Shown here: positions 38,200 through 46,680 of the stretch, one piece after another | Position numbering within the stretch: position 1 is the stretch's first letter | Layout of the letters: each line of letters begins with the position of its first letter | NCBI RefSeq assembly: GCF_000306965.1 | Contig: NZ_JH976435.1 | Location: forward strand, 245,870-309,869 | Direction of reading: 5' to 3' | DNA from: Amphibacillus jilinensis Y1 | GTDB lineage: Bacteria > Bacillota > Bacilli > Bacillales > Amphibacillaceae | DNA length: 64,000 bases | Program-made: the position numbers and the translations under genes | The notes under the pieces: generated by a model | What the model was told of the DNA's origin: nothing | What the model saw: the letters and a program-made list of their open reading frames with translations, nothing else | The model's database searches: none

Positions 38200-39141
38200 A
38201 TGGAAACCATCACGTTAACGTATCCGCACACCAACCTTCCAGATACAAATAATACATCTGTTTGTGCGATTGGTTTTTTTGACGGCATACATAAGGGGCA
38301 TCAGAAAGTTATAGAGAGAGCTAAAGCTATTGCCGGTCAGAAAAATAAAAAATTAGCTGTTATGACATTTACTCCTCATCCATCAGCTGTACTTGAAAAA
38401 AATAATCGTCAAGTATCCTATTTAACACCACTAAAGCAAAAGCAAGCGATTTTGAAAAGTCTAGATGTTGATCTATTGTATATTGTTCAATTTGATTTAT
38501 CTTTAGCTCAGCTTGACCCGCAATCATTTATTGATCATTTTATTGTTGATCTAAATATTTGTCACTTAGTTTGTGGTTTTGACTTTACATATGGCCATAT
38601 GGGGAAAGGCAATGTGGATACTTTATTACAACATGCAAGTGAGCGTTTTGGTGTATCTATAGTTGGAAAGTATAGTGAAGATGATGAAAAGGTCAGTTCG
38701 ACACGAATTCGTAAACTATTAGCTGAAGGGAAAGTTGATCTAGCTAAATATTTTCTAACAAGGCCCTTAACGACTGAAGGTAAAGTGGTCCATGGCTATA
38801 AAAGAGGAAGACAGATTGGCTATCCAACAGCTAATTTGGCGGTTGATCCTAAGCAAGCATTACCTCGAACCGGTGTGTATTATGTGAAAGTTGATATCAA
38901 TCATCAACAATTGCATGGCATGGCAAGCCTCGGCTATAACCCAACTTTTGAAGATGACAAGGCCAAGGATAGGGTGAAATTAGAAGTGCACTTACTTGAT
39001 TTTACTGGTGAACTTTACGACGAAACGCTAATTGTTCATTGGGAAAAATTTATTAGACCAGAATATAAGTTTGATGGTGTTGAGCAATTAATAACGCAAA
39101 TTAACCAAGATGAAATTGAAATTCGTCAACTTTTTCAATGA
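38200..39141 (+). CDS. ribF: Bifunctional riboflavin kinase/FAD synthetase RibF
   Basis: RibF makes FMN and FAD. The N-terminal FAD synthetase domain has the nucleotidyltransferase motif GFFDGIHKGHQKVIERAK and the loop SSTRIRKLL; the C-terminal kinase domain has GYKRGRQIGYPTANL and SLGYNPTF. The length is 313 aa from ATG 38200, which follows AGAGGTG. It follows truB, the usual order. Confidence 0.96.
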   Translation: METITLTYPHTNLPDTNNTSVCAIGFFDGIHKGHQKVIERAKAIAGQKNKKLAVMTFTPHPSAVLEKNNRQVSYLTPLKQKQAILKSLDVDLLYIVQFDLSLAQLDPQSFIDHFIVDLNICHLVCGFDFTYGHMGKGNVDTLLQHASERFGVSIVGKYSEDDEKVSSTRIRKLLAEGKVDLAKYFLTRPLTTEGKVVHGYKRGRQIGYPTANLAVDPKQALPRTGVYYVKVDINHQQLHGMASLGYNPTFEDDKAKDRVKLEVHLLDFTGELYDETLIVHWEKFIRPEYKFDGVEQLITQINQDEIEIRQLFQ

Positions 39142-39173
39142 AATCTGCTATAAGACTTGCAATTTGATTGAAA

Positions 39174-39250
39174 AAGCGTTAATCTATTTAACGGAAACCA
39201 TCTACTTGGCAAAACGCTTCTCCAACGTTTGCTAGGGGATTGGGGATGTT
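39174..39250 (+). promoter_or_regulatory. Candidate S15 leader structure upstream of rpsO
   Basis: AAGCGTT (39174-39180) pairs with AACGCTT (39213-39219), and the inner GTTAATCTATTTAAC can close a second helix; CCAACGTTTGCTAGGGGATTGG follows in two parts. Three-way-junction leaders that bind S15 are known in Geobacillus and other bacteria. The match to that class is only by position and general shape. Confidence 0.3.
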
Positions 39251-39277
39251 TGAATATTAATAGGAGGTGAAACAAGG

Positions 39278-39547
39278 ATGGCTATTTCACAAGAGCGTAA
39301 AAATGAACTTATTAATGAATTTAAAACGCATGAAAACGATACAGGGTCTCCAGAGGTCCAAATCGCTGTCCTAACTGCTGAAATCACAAGTTTAAATGAT
39401 CACTTACGTACACACAAAAAAGATCATCATTCACGTCGTGGTTTATTGAAAATGGTTGGGAAACGTCGTAATTTATTAACTTATTTACGTAATAAAGACG
39501 TTACACGCTACCGTCAACTTATTGAAAAGCTTGGCTTGCGTCGATAA
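39278..39547 (+). CDS. rpsO: 30S ribosomal protein S15
   Basis: S15 binds 16S rRNA at a three-way junction and nucleates the platform. The 89-aa protein shows the family signature [19 protein letters not shown] and the C-terminal [20 protein letters not shown] precedes the ATG. A terminator follows directly. Confidence 0.98.
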   Translation: MAISQERKNELINEFKTHENDTGSPEVQIAVLTAEITSLNDHLRTHKKDHHSRRGLLKMVGKRRNLLTYLRNKDVTRYRQLIEKLGLRR

Positions 39548-39553
39548 CATACA

Positions 39554-39580
39554 CAAAAGCGGGGGATTTCCCGCTTTTTC
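39554..39580 (+). terminator. Intrinsic terminator after rpsO
   Basis: AAAAGCGGG and CCCGCTTTT pair around GGATTT-type loop sequence and run into a T-tract. Typical strong terminator. Confidence 0.9.
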
Positions 39581-39631
39581 TGTATTCATATTTAATAAAA
39601 CGGTTTCGAAAGACAAGTAGCTCCTAAGGTC

Positions 39632-39695
39632 CTTGCGCTCGATTCTGATCAAAGCGTTGTTAAGACATGCAACGTTTTGATCAGGATGGAGCAAG
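39632..39695 (+). repeat. 64-bp imperfect palindrome between rpsO and pnp
   Basis: The 5' arm (39632-39659) and 3' arm (39670-39695) pair over about 24 positions, including the run CTGATCAAAGCGTTG with CAACGTTTTGATCAG, around loop TTAAGACATG. There is no T-run, so it is not an intrinsic terminator on this strand. It lies about 150 bases before pnp. Confidence 0.7.
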
Positions 39696-39844
39696 ATGAT
39701 GTTGATGCAATAGGATAAAGAAGCTATCTCTTTTGAACCGTTCATCGCGTTTGAATAAGTTATATTTGTCTGAGGTAAATTAACTTAATTAGCTTTTTAT
39801 TTAATCTAACGTAAACGGTTTTAACGAGAGGGGTATAAAAAAGA

Positions 39845-41962
39845 ATGACGAACAAACAAATATTTAAAACTGAAATTGCTGGCAAGCCGTTTGTTGTTGA
39901 AGTAGGAGAATTAGCCAAACAAGCAAATGGAGCTTGTATGATTCATTATGGTGACACCTCTGTATTAGCAACAGCTACGGGTTCAAAAGAACCAAAAGAC
40001 TTACCATTTTTCCCGTTAACAGTGAATTATGAAGAGCGCCTTTATGCGGTAGGAAAGATTCCAGGTGGATTTATAAAGCGAGAAGGAAGACCAAGCGAAA
40101 AAGCGGTATTAACATCTCGATTAATCGATCGACCGATACGTCCACTTTTCCCTAAGGGATTTCGTAATGATGTCCAGGTTATCAGTATGGTTATGAGTGT
40201 GGATCAAAATGCGCCATCAGAAATTGCTGCGATGATTGGTTCATCTATTGCTTTAGGTGTATCTGATATTCCTTTTGGTGGACCAATTGCTGGAGTCATT
40301 GTTGGACGTGTAGATGGAGAGTTCATTATTAATCCGACGACTGAGCAACGTGAAAAAAGTGATATTGATTTAACTGTTGCCGGTACCAAAGATGCCATTA
40401 ATATGGTAGAAGCGGGTGCGGATGAGGTTGCTGAAGATGTCATGCTTGAAGCAATTATGTTTGGGCATGAGGAGATTAAACGATTAGTGGCCTTCCAAGA
40501 AGAAATATATCAAGCTGTTGGAAAAGAAAAGATGGAAGTGAAGCTTTTCACTCTTGACCAAGACATCGAAGCGGCACTAGAAAAAACGGCAAAATCTCAA
40601 TTGGTAGAAGCCATTCAAGTTGTTGAAAAACATGCGAGAGAAGAAGCAATAACTAACGTAAAAAATCAAGTGATTGAGCAGTATGAAGCAAATGAAGCAG
40701 ATGAGGAAACGATTAGTCAAATTAAAGATATTTTAGAAAAAATGGTAAAAGATGAAGTAAGACGACTTATAACCAAAGAGAAAGTACGCCCAGATGGTCG
40801 TACTCCTGATCAGATTCGTCCTTTAACTTCACGTGTTAACCTCTTACCACGTACCCATGGTTCAGGATTGTTCACGCGTGGACAAACCCAAGCATTAAGT
40901 GTTTGTACACTTGGCGCATTAGGTGATGTACAAATTCTTGACGGATTGGATCTAGAGGAGTCTAAACGTTTTATGCACCATTATAATTTTCCTTCTTTCA
41001 GTGTTGGTGAGACAGGACCGATACGTGGACCGGGTCGTCGTGAGATAGGTCATGGGGCACTAGGAGAACGTGCATTAGAAAAGGTCATCCCTTCAGAAAA
41101 TGAATTTCCGTATACCGTTCGTTTAGTTTCTGAAGTGTTAGAGTCTAATGGTTCAACATCACAAGCGAGTATTTGTGCTTCTACACTTGCAATGATGGAT
41201 GCGGGTGTGCCAATCAAGGCACCAGTGGCTGGTATAGCGATGGGATTAGTTAAACAAGGTGAAGACTACACCGTATTAAGTGATATTCAAGGTATGGAAG
41301 ACTTTTTAGGCGATATGGACTTTAAGGTTGCAGGTACTGAAAAAGGTGTAACAGCTTTACAAATGGACATTAAAATTGAAGGATTATCTCGTAATATTTT
41401 AGAAGAAGCTTTGCAACAAGCACGTGTAGGTCGAATTCATATTTTAAACCATATGGCAGAGGTCATTGCCACACCTAATGATGAATTGTCTGCTTATGCT
41501 CCAAAAATTCTAACCATGTCAATTAATCCTGATAAAATTCGTGATGTGATTGGGCCAAGTGGGAAGCAAATCAATAAAATCATTGAAGAAACCGGTGTAA
41601 AAATCGATATTGAGCAAGATGGTAAAGTGTTTATATCATCAACCGATCAGGCTATGAATGAAAAAGCTAAGAAAACGATTGAGGATATTGTTCGTGAAGT
41701 ACAAGCTGGTGAAATGTATTTAGCTACCGTTAAACGTGTTGAAAAATTCGGCGCTTTTGCTGAATTATTCAAAGGAAAAGAAGGGCTGATTCATATATCA
41801 GAACTAGCGATCGAAAGAACGAACAAAGTAGAAGATGTCGTAAAAGAAGGCGACCAAATTATGGTTAAAGTTAAAGAAATTGATCGTCAAGGCCGGATTA
41901 ATTTATCCAGAAAAGCGGTTTTACTCGAAGAACAAGAGAAGCAAAAGAAATCTGACTCGTAA
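39845..41962 (+). CDS. pnp: Polyribonucleotide nucleotidyltransferase (PNPase)
   Basis: PNPase degrades RNA 3' to 5' by phosphorolysis. The 705-aa protein has two RNase PH domains ([20 protein letters not shown] in the first; [20 protein letters not shown] in the second) separated by an alpha domain, then KH ([20 protein letters not shown]) and S1 ([19 protein letters not shown]) domains at the C-terminus. AGAGGGG precedes the ATG. A terminator follows. Confidence 0.98.
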   Translation: MTNKQIFKTEIAGKPFVVEVGELAKQANGACMIHYGDTSVLATATGSKEPKDLPFFPLTVNYEERLYAVGKIPGGFIKREGRPSEKAVLTSRLIDRPIRPLFPKGFRNDVQVISMVMSVDQNAPSEIAAMIGSSIALGVSDIPFGGPIAGVIVGRVDGEFIINPTTEQREKSDIDLTVAGTKDAINMVEAGADEVAEDVMLEAIMFGHEEIKRLVAFQEEIYQAVGKEKMEVKLFTLDQDIEAALEKTAKSQLVEAIQVVEKHAREEAITNVKNQVIEQYEANEADEETISQIKDILEKMVKDEVRRLITKEKVRPDGRTPDQIRPLTSRVNLLPRTHGSGLFTRGQTQALSVCTLGALGDVQILDGLDLEESKRFMHHYNFPSFSVGETGPIRGPGRREIGHGALGERALEKVIPSENEFPYTVRLVSEVLESNGSTSQASICASTLAMMDAGVPIKAPVAGIAMGLVKQGEDYTVLSDIQGMEDFLGDMDFKVAGTEKGVTALQMDIKIEGLSRNILEEALQQARVGRIHILNHMAEVIATPNDELSAYAPKILTMSINPDKIRDVIGPSGKQINKIIEETGVKIDIEQDGKVFISSTDQAMNEKAKKTIEDIVREVQAGEMYLATVKRVEKFGAFAELFKGKEGLIHISELAIERTNKVEDVVKEGDQIMVKVKEIDRQGRINLSRKAVLLEEQEKQKKSDS

Positions 41963-41991
41963 CTAAATAAAGCAAGTTCTTTACCACAAAG

Positions 41992-42050
41992 AAACCAATC
42001 TTGATCAGGAATGTTGTAAAATTGATCACGATTGGTTTTTTCTTATTCGC
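41992..42050 (+). terminator. Intrinsic terminator after pnp
   Basis: AAACCAATC-T-TGATCA pairs with TGATCA-C-GATTGGTTT (one mismatch) around a 20-base loop, followed by T-rich sequence. Confidence 0.8.
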
Positions 42051-42085
42051 TTTTTTCATACCTTTATATGAGGGGGGGAATAAGG

Positions 42086-42325
42086 ATGCGATATAAGGAA
42101 TTGAGTAGCAAAGAAATTGTAAACTTAGAAGATGGCACGCGTCTAGGCGTGCTTGGACAAACTGATTTGGAAGTCGATCCTAAAACAGGGAAAATAAATG
42201 CCTTTATCATTCCAAGTTATAGCTTATTTGGAATGAAGCGTGATCAAAATGAAACGACGATTACTTGGAATCAAATTAAAAAGATAGGAAAAGACACCAT
42301 TATTGTTCATCGCGCAAATAAATGA
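42086..42325 (+). CDS. ymxH: YmxH/YlmC, PRC-barrel sporulation protein
   Basis: The 79-aa product is a YlmC/YmxH-type PRC-barrel protein, found in endospore formers (LSSKEIVNLEDGTRLGVLGQ, FIIPSYSLFGMKRDQNETT). Its function is not established. I chose ATG 42086, ten bases after AGGGGGGG; the frame is open further upstream to 42032 but that part overlaps the pnp terminator. In B. subtilis ymxG (mlpA, a protease gene) lies just before ymxH; it is absent here. Confidence 0.9.
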   Translation: MRYKELSSKEIVNLEDGTRLGVLGQTDLEVDPKTGKINAFIIPSYSLFGMKRDQNETTITWNQIKKIGKDTIIVHRANK

Positions 42326-42354
42326 TAAATGGAGCAAGTTAAATAATTAAAAAG

Positions 42355-42383
42355 CTGATCAGTCTAACTTGATCGGTTTTTTT
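42355..42383 (+). terminator. Intrinsic terminator after ymxH
   Basis: CTGATCA and TGATCGG form a 7-bp stem (one T-G pair) with loop GTCTAACT, followed by seven T. Confidence 0.75.
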
Positions 42384-42394
42384 ATTACATATAA

Positions 42395-42542
42395 CCGTTC
42401 GTAAAACAGGTACCTCTCAATAGCGCACAGGGATAAATCTATTTAGGAGGTAGATAATGGACGCTAATGGTCTGATAATTCACTTAACTAACAATCAGTA
42501 GGCGAAGAACAAAAACATCCACTGATTGAAGGTTTGTTTTAT
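42395..42542 (+). repeat. Intergenic repeat, copy A (about 148 bp)
   Basis: Copy A of a family of four. It begins CGTTCGTAAAAC, contains TCTCAATAG, GCTAATGGTCTGATAATTCA, and ends with the hairpin AATCAGT...CCACTGATT then GAAGGTTTGTTTTAT. It lies directly after the ymxH terminator and before dpaA. No protein-coding potential. The 3' end is the best conserved part among copies. Confidence 0.8.
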
Positions 42543-42757
42543 CTGAATTTTCCCTTGGTTGTATGACGTTTTACACAACTTATTGAGCGATCATGAATGG
42601 ATGTTATAAGTATACAGAAATCCTTCGTATCTATCATTGTTAGATAAAAACCTATTTCGCCCTAACGATTGCACTGTCTACGTCTAGTCACATAATATAA
42701 AGAGAGATAACTGTCATTAACTATGTAACATTAAGAGGAAATGGAAGTGAGTGCGCA
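42543..42757 (+). other. Upstream region of dpaA with a candidate sporulation promoter
   Basis: CATAATATA at 42691-42699 matches the SigK -10 pattern CATANNNTA, and an AC at 42673-42674 lies 16 bases upstream. In B. subtilis the dpaA (spoVF) operon is transcribed by SigK in the mother cell. The same stretch can also be read as a weak SigA promoter (TTGCAC, 18 bases, TAATAT). The rest of the region has no gene that I can see. Confidence 0.42.
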
Positions 42758-43639
42758 ATGAATAGGAAATTACAAATAGCAATTATTGGTGGTGATGCTC
42801 GCTACTTAGAATTAATTAAAAAGCTAGCTGGTCACCCCTACTACCAAATTAAATTAATTGGCTATGATCAATTAGACCCTGGTTTTTTCAGTGTGAGCCA
42901 TACAGATTTAACGCAGATTACACCAGAAACACTTGATGCTGTAATTTTACCGATCACCGGTATAAATGATAAGGGTGAGATAAATCCAGTTTTCTCAAGT
43001 CAATGCATTTCATTTCCTGAAGATTGGTTTGCAAGGCTGAATCAGCAGGCTTTAGTTTTTACTGGAATCACAACAACTTATTTAGATGAAGCGGTGAAAG
43101 AAAACCAAATTAAACTCTATCCATTAATGGAGCGGGATGATGTTGCAATTTATAATGCAATCCCAACGGCAGAAGGAACGATTTTATTAGCTATACAACA
43201 TATGAAAATTACGTTGCACGAAGCCAATGTCATTATTCTTGGATTGGGGCGTGTTGGGTTAACGGTTGCTGACAAATTTGCCAAACTAGGGGCCAATGTC
43301 TGGGTTGGAGTAAGAAGTCCTAGTGACATAGCTAGAGCAAATGCACTGGGCTTTGGCGGCTTTCACCTTGATGGTCTCACAGCATATACTGAGAAGTGTG
43401 ATCTATTGATTAATACCATTCCAGCACGGATTGTTGATAAATTAGTATTAAATACGTTAAAGACAGATGCTTTATTGATTGATTTGGCATCAAAACCAGG
43501 GGGCATTAATTTTGATTATGCTAGAGATAGAGGACTAAATACAATTCATGCATTAGGTTTACCTGCAAGGGTAGCACCAAAAACGGCTGGTGAAATATTA
43601 GCTAAGGTCATTGATCAATTGATCACAGATCATCAATAG
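42758..43639 (+). CDS. dpaA: Dipicolinate synthase subunit A
   Basis: DpaA (SpoVFA) oxidises dihydrodipicolinate to dipicolinic acid in the mother cell, with DpaB. The 293-aa protein has an N-terminal domain and a Rossmann fold with VIILGLGRVGLTVADKFAKL, and ALGLPARVAPKTAGEIL near the end, as in B. subtilis. The ribosome binding site is weak. It is followed by dpaB after 19 bases. This gene is a good marker for an endospore former. Confidence 0.95.
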   Translation: MNRKLQIAIIGGDARYLELIKKLAGHPYYQIKLIGYDQLDPGFFSVSHTDLTQITPETLDAVILPITGINDKGEINPVFSSQCISFPEDWFARLNQQALVFTGITTTYLDEAVKENQIKLYPLMERDDVAIYNAIPTAEGTILLAIQHMKITLHEANVIILGLGRVGLTVADKFAKLGANVWVGVRSPSDIARANALGFGGFHLDGLTAYTEKCDLLINTIPARIVDKLVLNTLKTDALLIDLASKPGGINFDYARDRGLNTIHALGLPARVAPKTAGEILAKVIDQLITDHQ

Positions 43640-43658
43640 AAAGTAGGTTGATTGCATC

Positions 43659-44240
43659 GTGTTAACAGACAAAAAGATTGGGTTTGGTTTAACGGGATCA
43701 CATTGCACGTATGACCAAGTATTCCCGGTTATTGACAAACTAGTAGCCGACGGTGCAGATGTGTATCCAGTTGTGTCCTACACTGTTCAAAATGTTGATA
43801 GTCGTTTTGGCACAGCAGCAGAACATTTGCAAGTTTTAGAAGATAAAACAGGTCATACACCCGTTTCTTCTATTGTTGAAGCAGAAAAATTTGGCCCAGC
43901 TAATCCATTAGATGCGATGGTCGTAGCTCCTCTGACTGGTAATTCATTAAGTAAATTAGCCAATGCAATAACTGACAGCCCAGTACTAATGGCAACAAAG
44001 GCAACTATGCGTAATCAAGCCCCGGTCATATTAGCTATTTCTACAAATGATGCACTTGGACTAAATGGCGTTAATATAATGAGGCTTATGGCAACAAAGG
44101 GGATATACTTTGTACCATTTGGTCAAGATAATCCTTTTAACAAACCTAATTCACTTATTGCCAAAATGGACTATTTACAAGACACGATAGAAGCTGCATT
44201 AGAGAACAAACAATTTCAACCCGTTATCACCACTTATTAA
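43659..44240 (+). CDS. dpaB: Dipicolinate synthase subunit B
   Basis: DpaB (SpoVFB) is the flavoprotein-like partner of DpaA. The 193-aa product contains IGFGLTGSHCTYDQVFP, DAMVVAPLTGNSLSKLANA and STNDALGLNGVNIMRLMATK, all near-identical to the B. subtilis protein as remembered. The start is GTG. A promoter for asd lies in the following gap. Confidence 0.96.
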   Translation: MLTDKKIGFGLTGSHCTYDQVFPVIDKLVADGADVYPVVSYTVQNVDSRFGTAAEHLQVLEDKTGHTPVSSIVEAEKFGPANPLDAMVVAPLTGNSLSKLANAITDSPVLMATKATMRNQAPVILAISTNDALGLNGVNIMRLMATKGIYFVPFGQDNPFNKPNSLIAKMDYLQDTIEAALENKQFQPVITTY

Positions 44241-44303
44241 ACAGTATTTAAGCTAAGATTTAATAAATAACTTAAATCGAACATCCTCTTCTCCATAAGA
44301 ATA

Positions 44304-44312
44304 TGTTAAAAT
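44304..44312 (+). promoter_or_regulatory. Extended -10 promoter for asd-dapG-dapA
   Basis: TGTTAAAAT (TG-N-TAAAAT) lies about 40 bases before the asd start. No good -35 is visible at the normal distance. Confidence 0.5.
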
Positions 44313-44352
44313 AGAAATTACAATTTATTTCGCTTGTGGAGAGGGGATTTTT

Positions 44353-45396
44353 ATGTCAAATTCTAAATTATATAATATTGCGGTCGTAGGAGCTACAGGG
44401 GCCGTTGGGCAGAAAATGTTAGAAACTTTAGCCAAAAAAGACTTTCCAATTGGTCAGCTAAAACTCCTATCTTCTAGTCGATCAGCAGGAACGAAAATTA
44501 AGTATAAAGACGAAATATATACAGTTGAAGAAGCAACACCCGAGAGCTTTGAAGGTATAGATATAGCGCTATTCTCAGCGGGTGGATCAGTATCAAAACA
44601 ACTTGCTCCTGAAGCAGTTAAAAAGGGAGCTGTAGTCGTTGACAATACAAGTGCATTTCGTATGGACGAAAATGTACCACTTGTGGTTCCAGAAGTTAAT
44701 GAAGAAGATATTAAGCAACATAAAGGTATTATTGCAAACCCAAATTGTTCAACCATTCAAATGGTAGCAGCATTAAAGCCACTGCAAGAGCAATATGGTT
44801 TAAAACGTGTGATCGTCTCTACTTACCAAGCTGTTTCTGGTGCTGGGGCGGAAGCGGTTGAAGAATTGAAGGATCAAGCTGAAGCTTTCTTAGCTGGTGA
44901 AGATTTAACAGCGCATTTATTACCAGTAAAAGGTGAGAATAAACATTATCCAATCGCTTTTAACGCCTTACCACAAATTGATGTGTTTCAAGAAAATGGT
45001 TATACATTTGAAGAGATGAAAATGATTAATGAAACGAAAAAAATACTACACGACGATGCGTTAAATGTTGCAGCAACTTGTGTTCGATTGCCTTTCTTTA
45101 CTTCTCATGCAGAAAGTGTCTATGTTGAAGTTGATAAGGAAACATCTGTTAAATCATTGCAAACCCTGTTAAGCGAAGCGCCAGGGATTACGTTAGCAGA
45201 CGATCCTGACAAGCAAATTTATCCAACACCACTTGATGCTGCAGGAAAGTCAGATGTTTTTGTTGGAAGAGTTAGACGGGATTTAAATTATCATAATGGC
45301 TACCACATGTGGATTGTTTCAGATAATTTATTAAAGGGAGCAGCGTGGAATTCAGTGCAAATTGCTGAATCACTGATTAACCATAACTGGCTCTAG
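44353..45396 (+). CDS. asd: Aspartate-semialdehyde dehydrogenase
   Basis: Asd reduces aspartyl phosphate to aspartate semialdehyde, the branch point to lysine, dipicolinate and methionine/threonine. The 347-aa protein has the NADP motif VVGATGAVGQKMLETL, active-site cysteine C132 in NPNCSTIQ, and the typical GAGAEAVEEL segment. It lies between dpaB and dapG, and its product is used directly by DapA encoded two genes downstream. Confidence 0.97.
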   Translation: MSNSKLYNIAVVGATGAVGQKMLETLAKKDFPIGQLKLLSSSRSAGTKIKYKDEIYTVEEATPESFEGIDIALFSAGGSVSKQLAPEAVKKGAVVVDNTSAFRMDENVPLVVPEVNEEDIKQHKGIIANPNCSTIQMVAALKPLQEQYGLKRVIVSTYQAVSGAGAEAVEELKDQAEAFLAGEDLTAHLLPVKGENKHYPIAFNALPQIDVFQENGYTFEEMKMINETKKILHDDALNVAATCVRLPFFTSHAESVYVEVDKETSVKSLQTLLSEAPGITLADDPDKQIYPTPLDAAGKSDVFVGRVRRDLNYHNGYHMWIVSDNLLKGAAWNSVQIAESLINHNWL

Positions 45397-45411
45397 ATTT
45401 GAGGTGAAGCG

Positions 45412-46644
45412 ATGGATATATTAGTTCAGAAATTTGGAGGGACATCTGTAAAAGATAAAGCAACAAGACATAAAGCAATTAACCATATTCAATCAGCAAA
45501 AGGAGAAGGTTATAAAGTTGTTGTCGTTGTTTCTGCAATAGGTCGTGCACCAGAGCCTTATGCAACAGATTCGTTATTAGCATTAATCAATTATCCTAAT
45601 GGTTATCAATCTAATCGTGAACAAGATCTCTTGCTCGCATGTGGTGAAATTATATCAGCAGTCGTTTTTTCAAATGAATTAAAGGAAGCTGGTTTAAAAG
45701 CGACAGCATTAACAGGTGCTCAAGCGGGCTTTATTACAACGAGTGATTTTACTGCTGCTAAGATTCAATCGATGGAGGTCGAGCGTCTAAAACATGAATT
45801 AGCGGCTAATGATGTGGTCGTCGTCGCTGGTTTTCAAGGTCAAACTTTAGATCATGAGACAACTACTCTGGGCCGCGGAGGTAGTGATACGTCCGCTGCA
45901 GCACTGGGTGCTGCCCTAGATGCGAAATTTATCGATATTTTCACCGATGTAGATGGTATTATGACAGCAGATCCGCGTGTTGTAAAAGAAGCACGTACCC
46001 TAGATGTCGTAACCTATAACGAGATTTGTAATCTTGCCTACCAAGGTGCAAAAGTGATTCATCCGCGTGCGGTTGAAATCGCAATGCAAGCAAAGGTTCC
46101 CATTCGTGTTCGCTCAACAGATCATGATCATATTGGAACACTGATAACCACTTCTATAGACGATGTTAAAGGTAAGGATATTCCGGATCGTCTCATAACA
46201 GGTATTGCTCATATGTCAGGTATTACCCAAGTAAAGATAGAAGCAGATCAACAAGTAGAGTTTATGCATGCTCGTATTTTTAAAGCAATGGCTGATGCTG
46301 GGATTTCAGTTGATTTTATTAATATTTTCCCTAACGGTATCGTCTATACGATTCCAGAAGTATTAAGTGAAAAAGCGCATCATTTACTTAAAGATTTAGG
46401 TTATCATCCTATCTTTACGCATCATTGTGCTAAAGTATCACTAGTGGGGGCAGGGATGACAGGTGTACCTGGGGTAACGGCTACCATTGTTCAAAGCTTA
46501 ACCAATGCAGGAGTGAAGATATTACAATCAGCAGATAGTCATACCACCATCTGGGTCTTAATTAACGATGAGGACCTTACTCTAGCAATTAATGCCCTGC
46601 ATGAGGCATTTGCTTTGAAAGATCAATTAGCAGATAATAAGTGA
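45412..46644 (+). CDS. dapG: Aspartokinase I (DapG)
   Basis: DapG phosphorylates aspartate and in B. subtilis is the diaminopimelate-sensitive isozyme. The 410-aa protein starts with VQKFGGTSVKDKATR and has the kinase-fold motif TLGRGGSDTSAAALGAALDA, then two C-terminal ACT domains (ITGIAHMSGITQVKIEAD; CAKVSLVGAGMTGVPGVTA). The gene neighbours (dpaAB, asd, dapA) support DapG rather than LysC. It begins 15 bases after asd. Confidence 0.95.
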   Translation: MDILVQKFGGTSVKDKATRHKAINHIQSAKGEGYKVVVVVSAIGRAPEPYATDSLLALINYPNGYQSNREQDLLLACGEIISAVVFSNELKEAGLKATALTGAQAGFITTSDFTAAKIQSMEVERLKHELAANDVVVVAGFQGQTLDHETTTLGRGGSDTSAAALGAALDAKFIDIFTDVDGIMTADPRVVKEARTLDVVTYNEICNLAYQGAKVIHPRAVEIAMQAKVPIRVRSTDHDHIGTLITTSIDDVKGKDIPDRLITGIAHMSGITQVKIEADQQVEFMHARIFKAMADAGISVDFINIFPNGIVYTIPEVLSEKAHHLLKDLGYHPIFTHHCAKVSLVGAGMTGVPGVTATIVQSLTNAGVKILQSADSHTTIWVLINDEDLTLAINALHEAFALKDQLADNK

Positions 46645-46680
46645 ATGATTATTGTTTGAAAGAAAGGAAGGCAAATCTCT

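Noticed and set aside
39485..39745. Open reading frame on the minus strand over the end of rpsO
   Set aside because: Overlaps a conserved gene, a terminator and a palindrome; no ribosome binding site or family similarity.
44241..44352. Lysine riboswitch or T-box upstream of asd
   Set aside because: The gap is only 112 bases and has neither the lysine aptamer core nor a T-box sequence.
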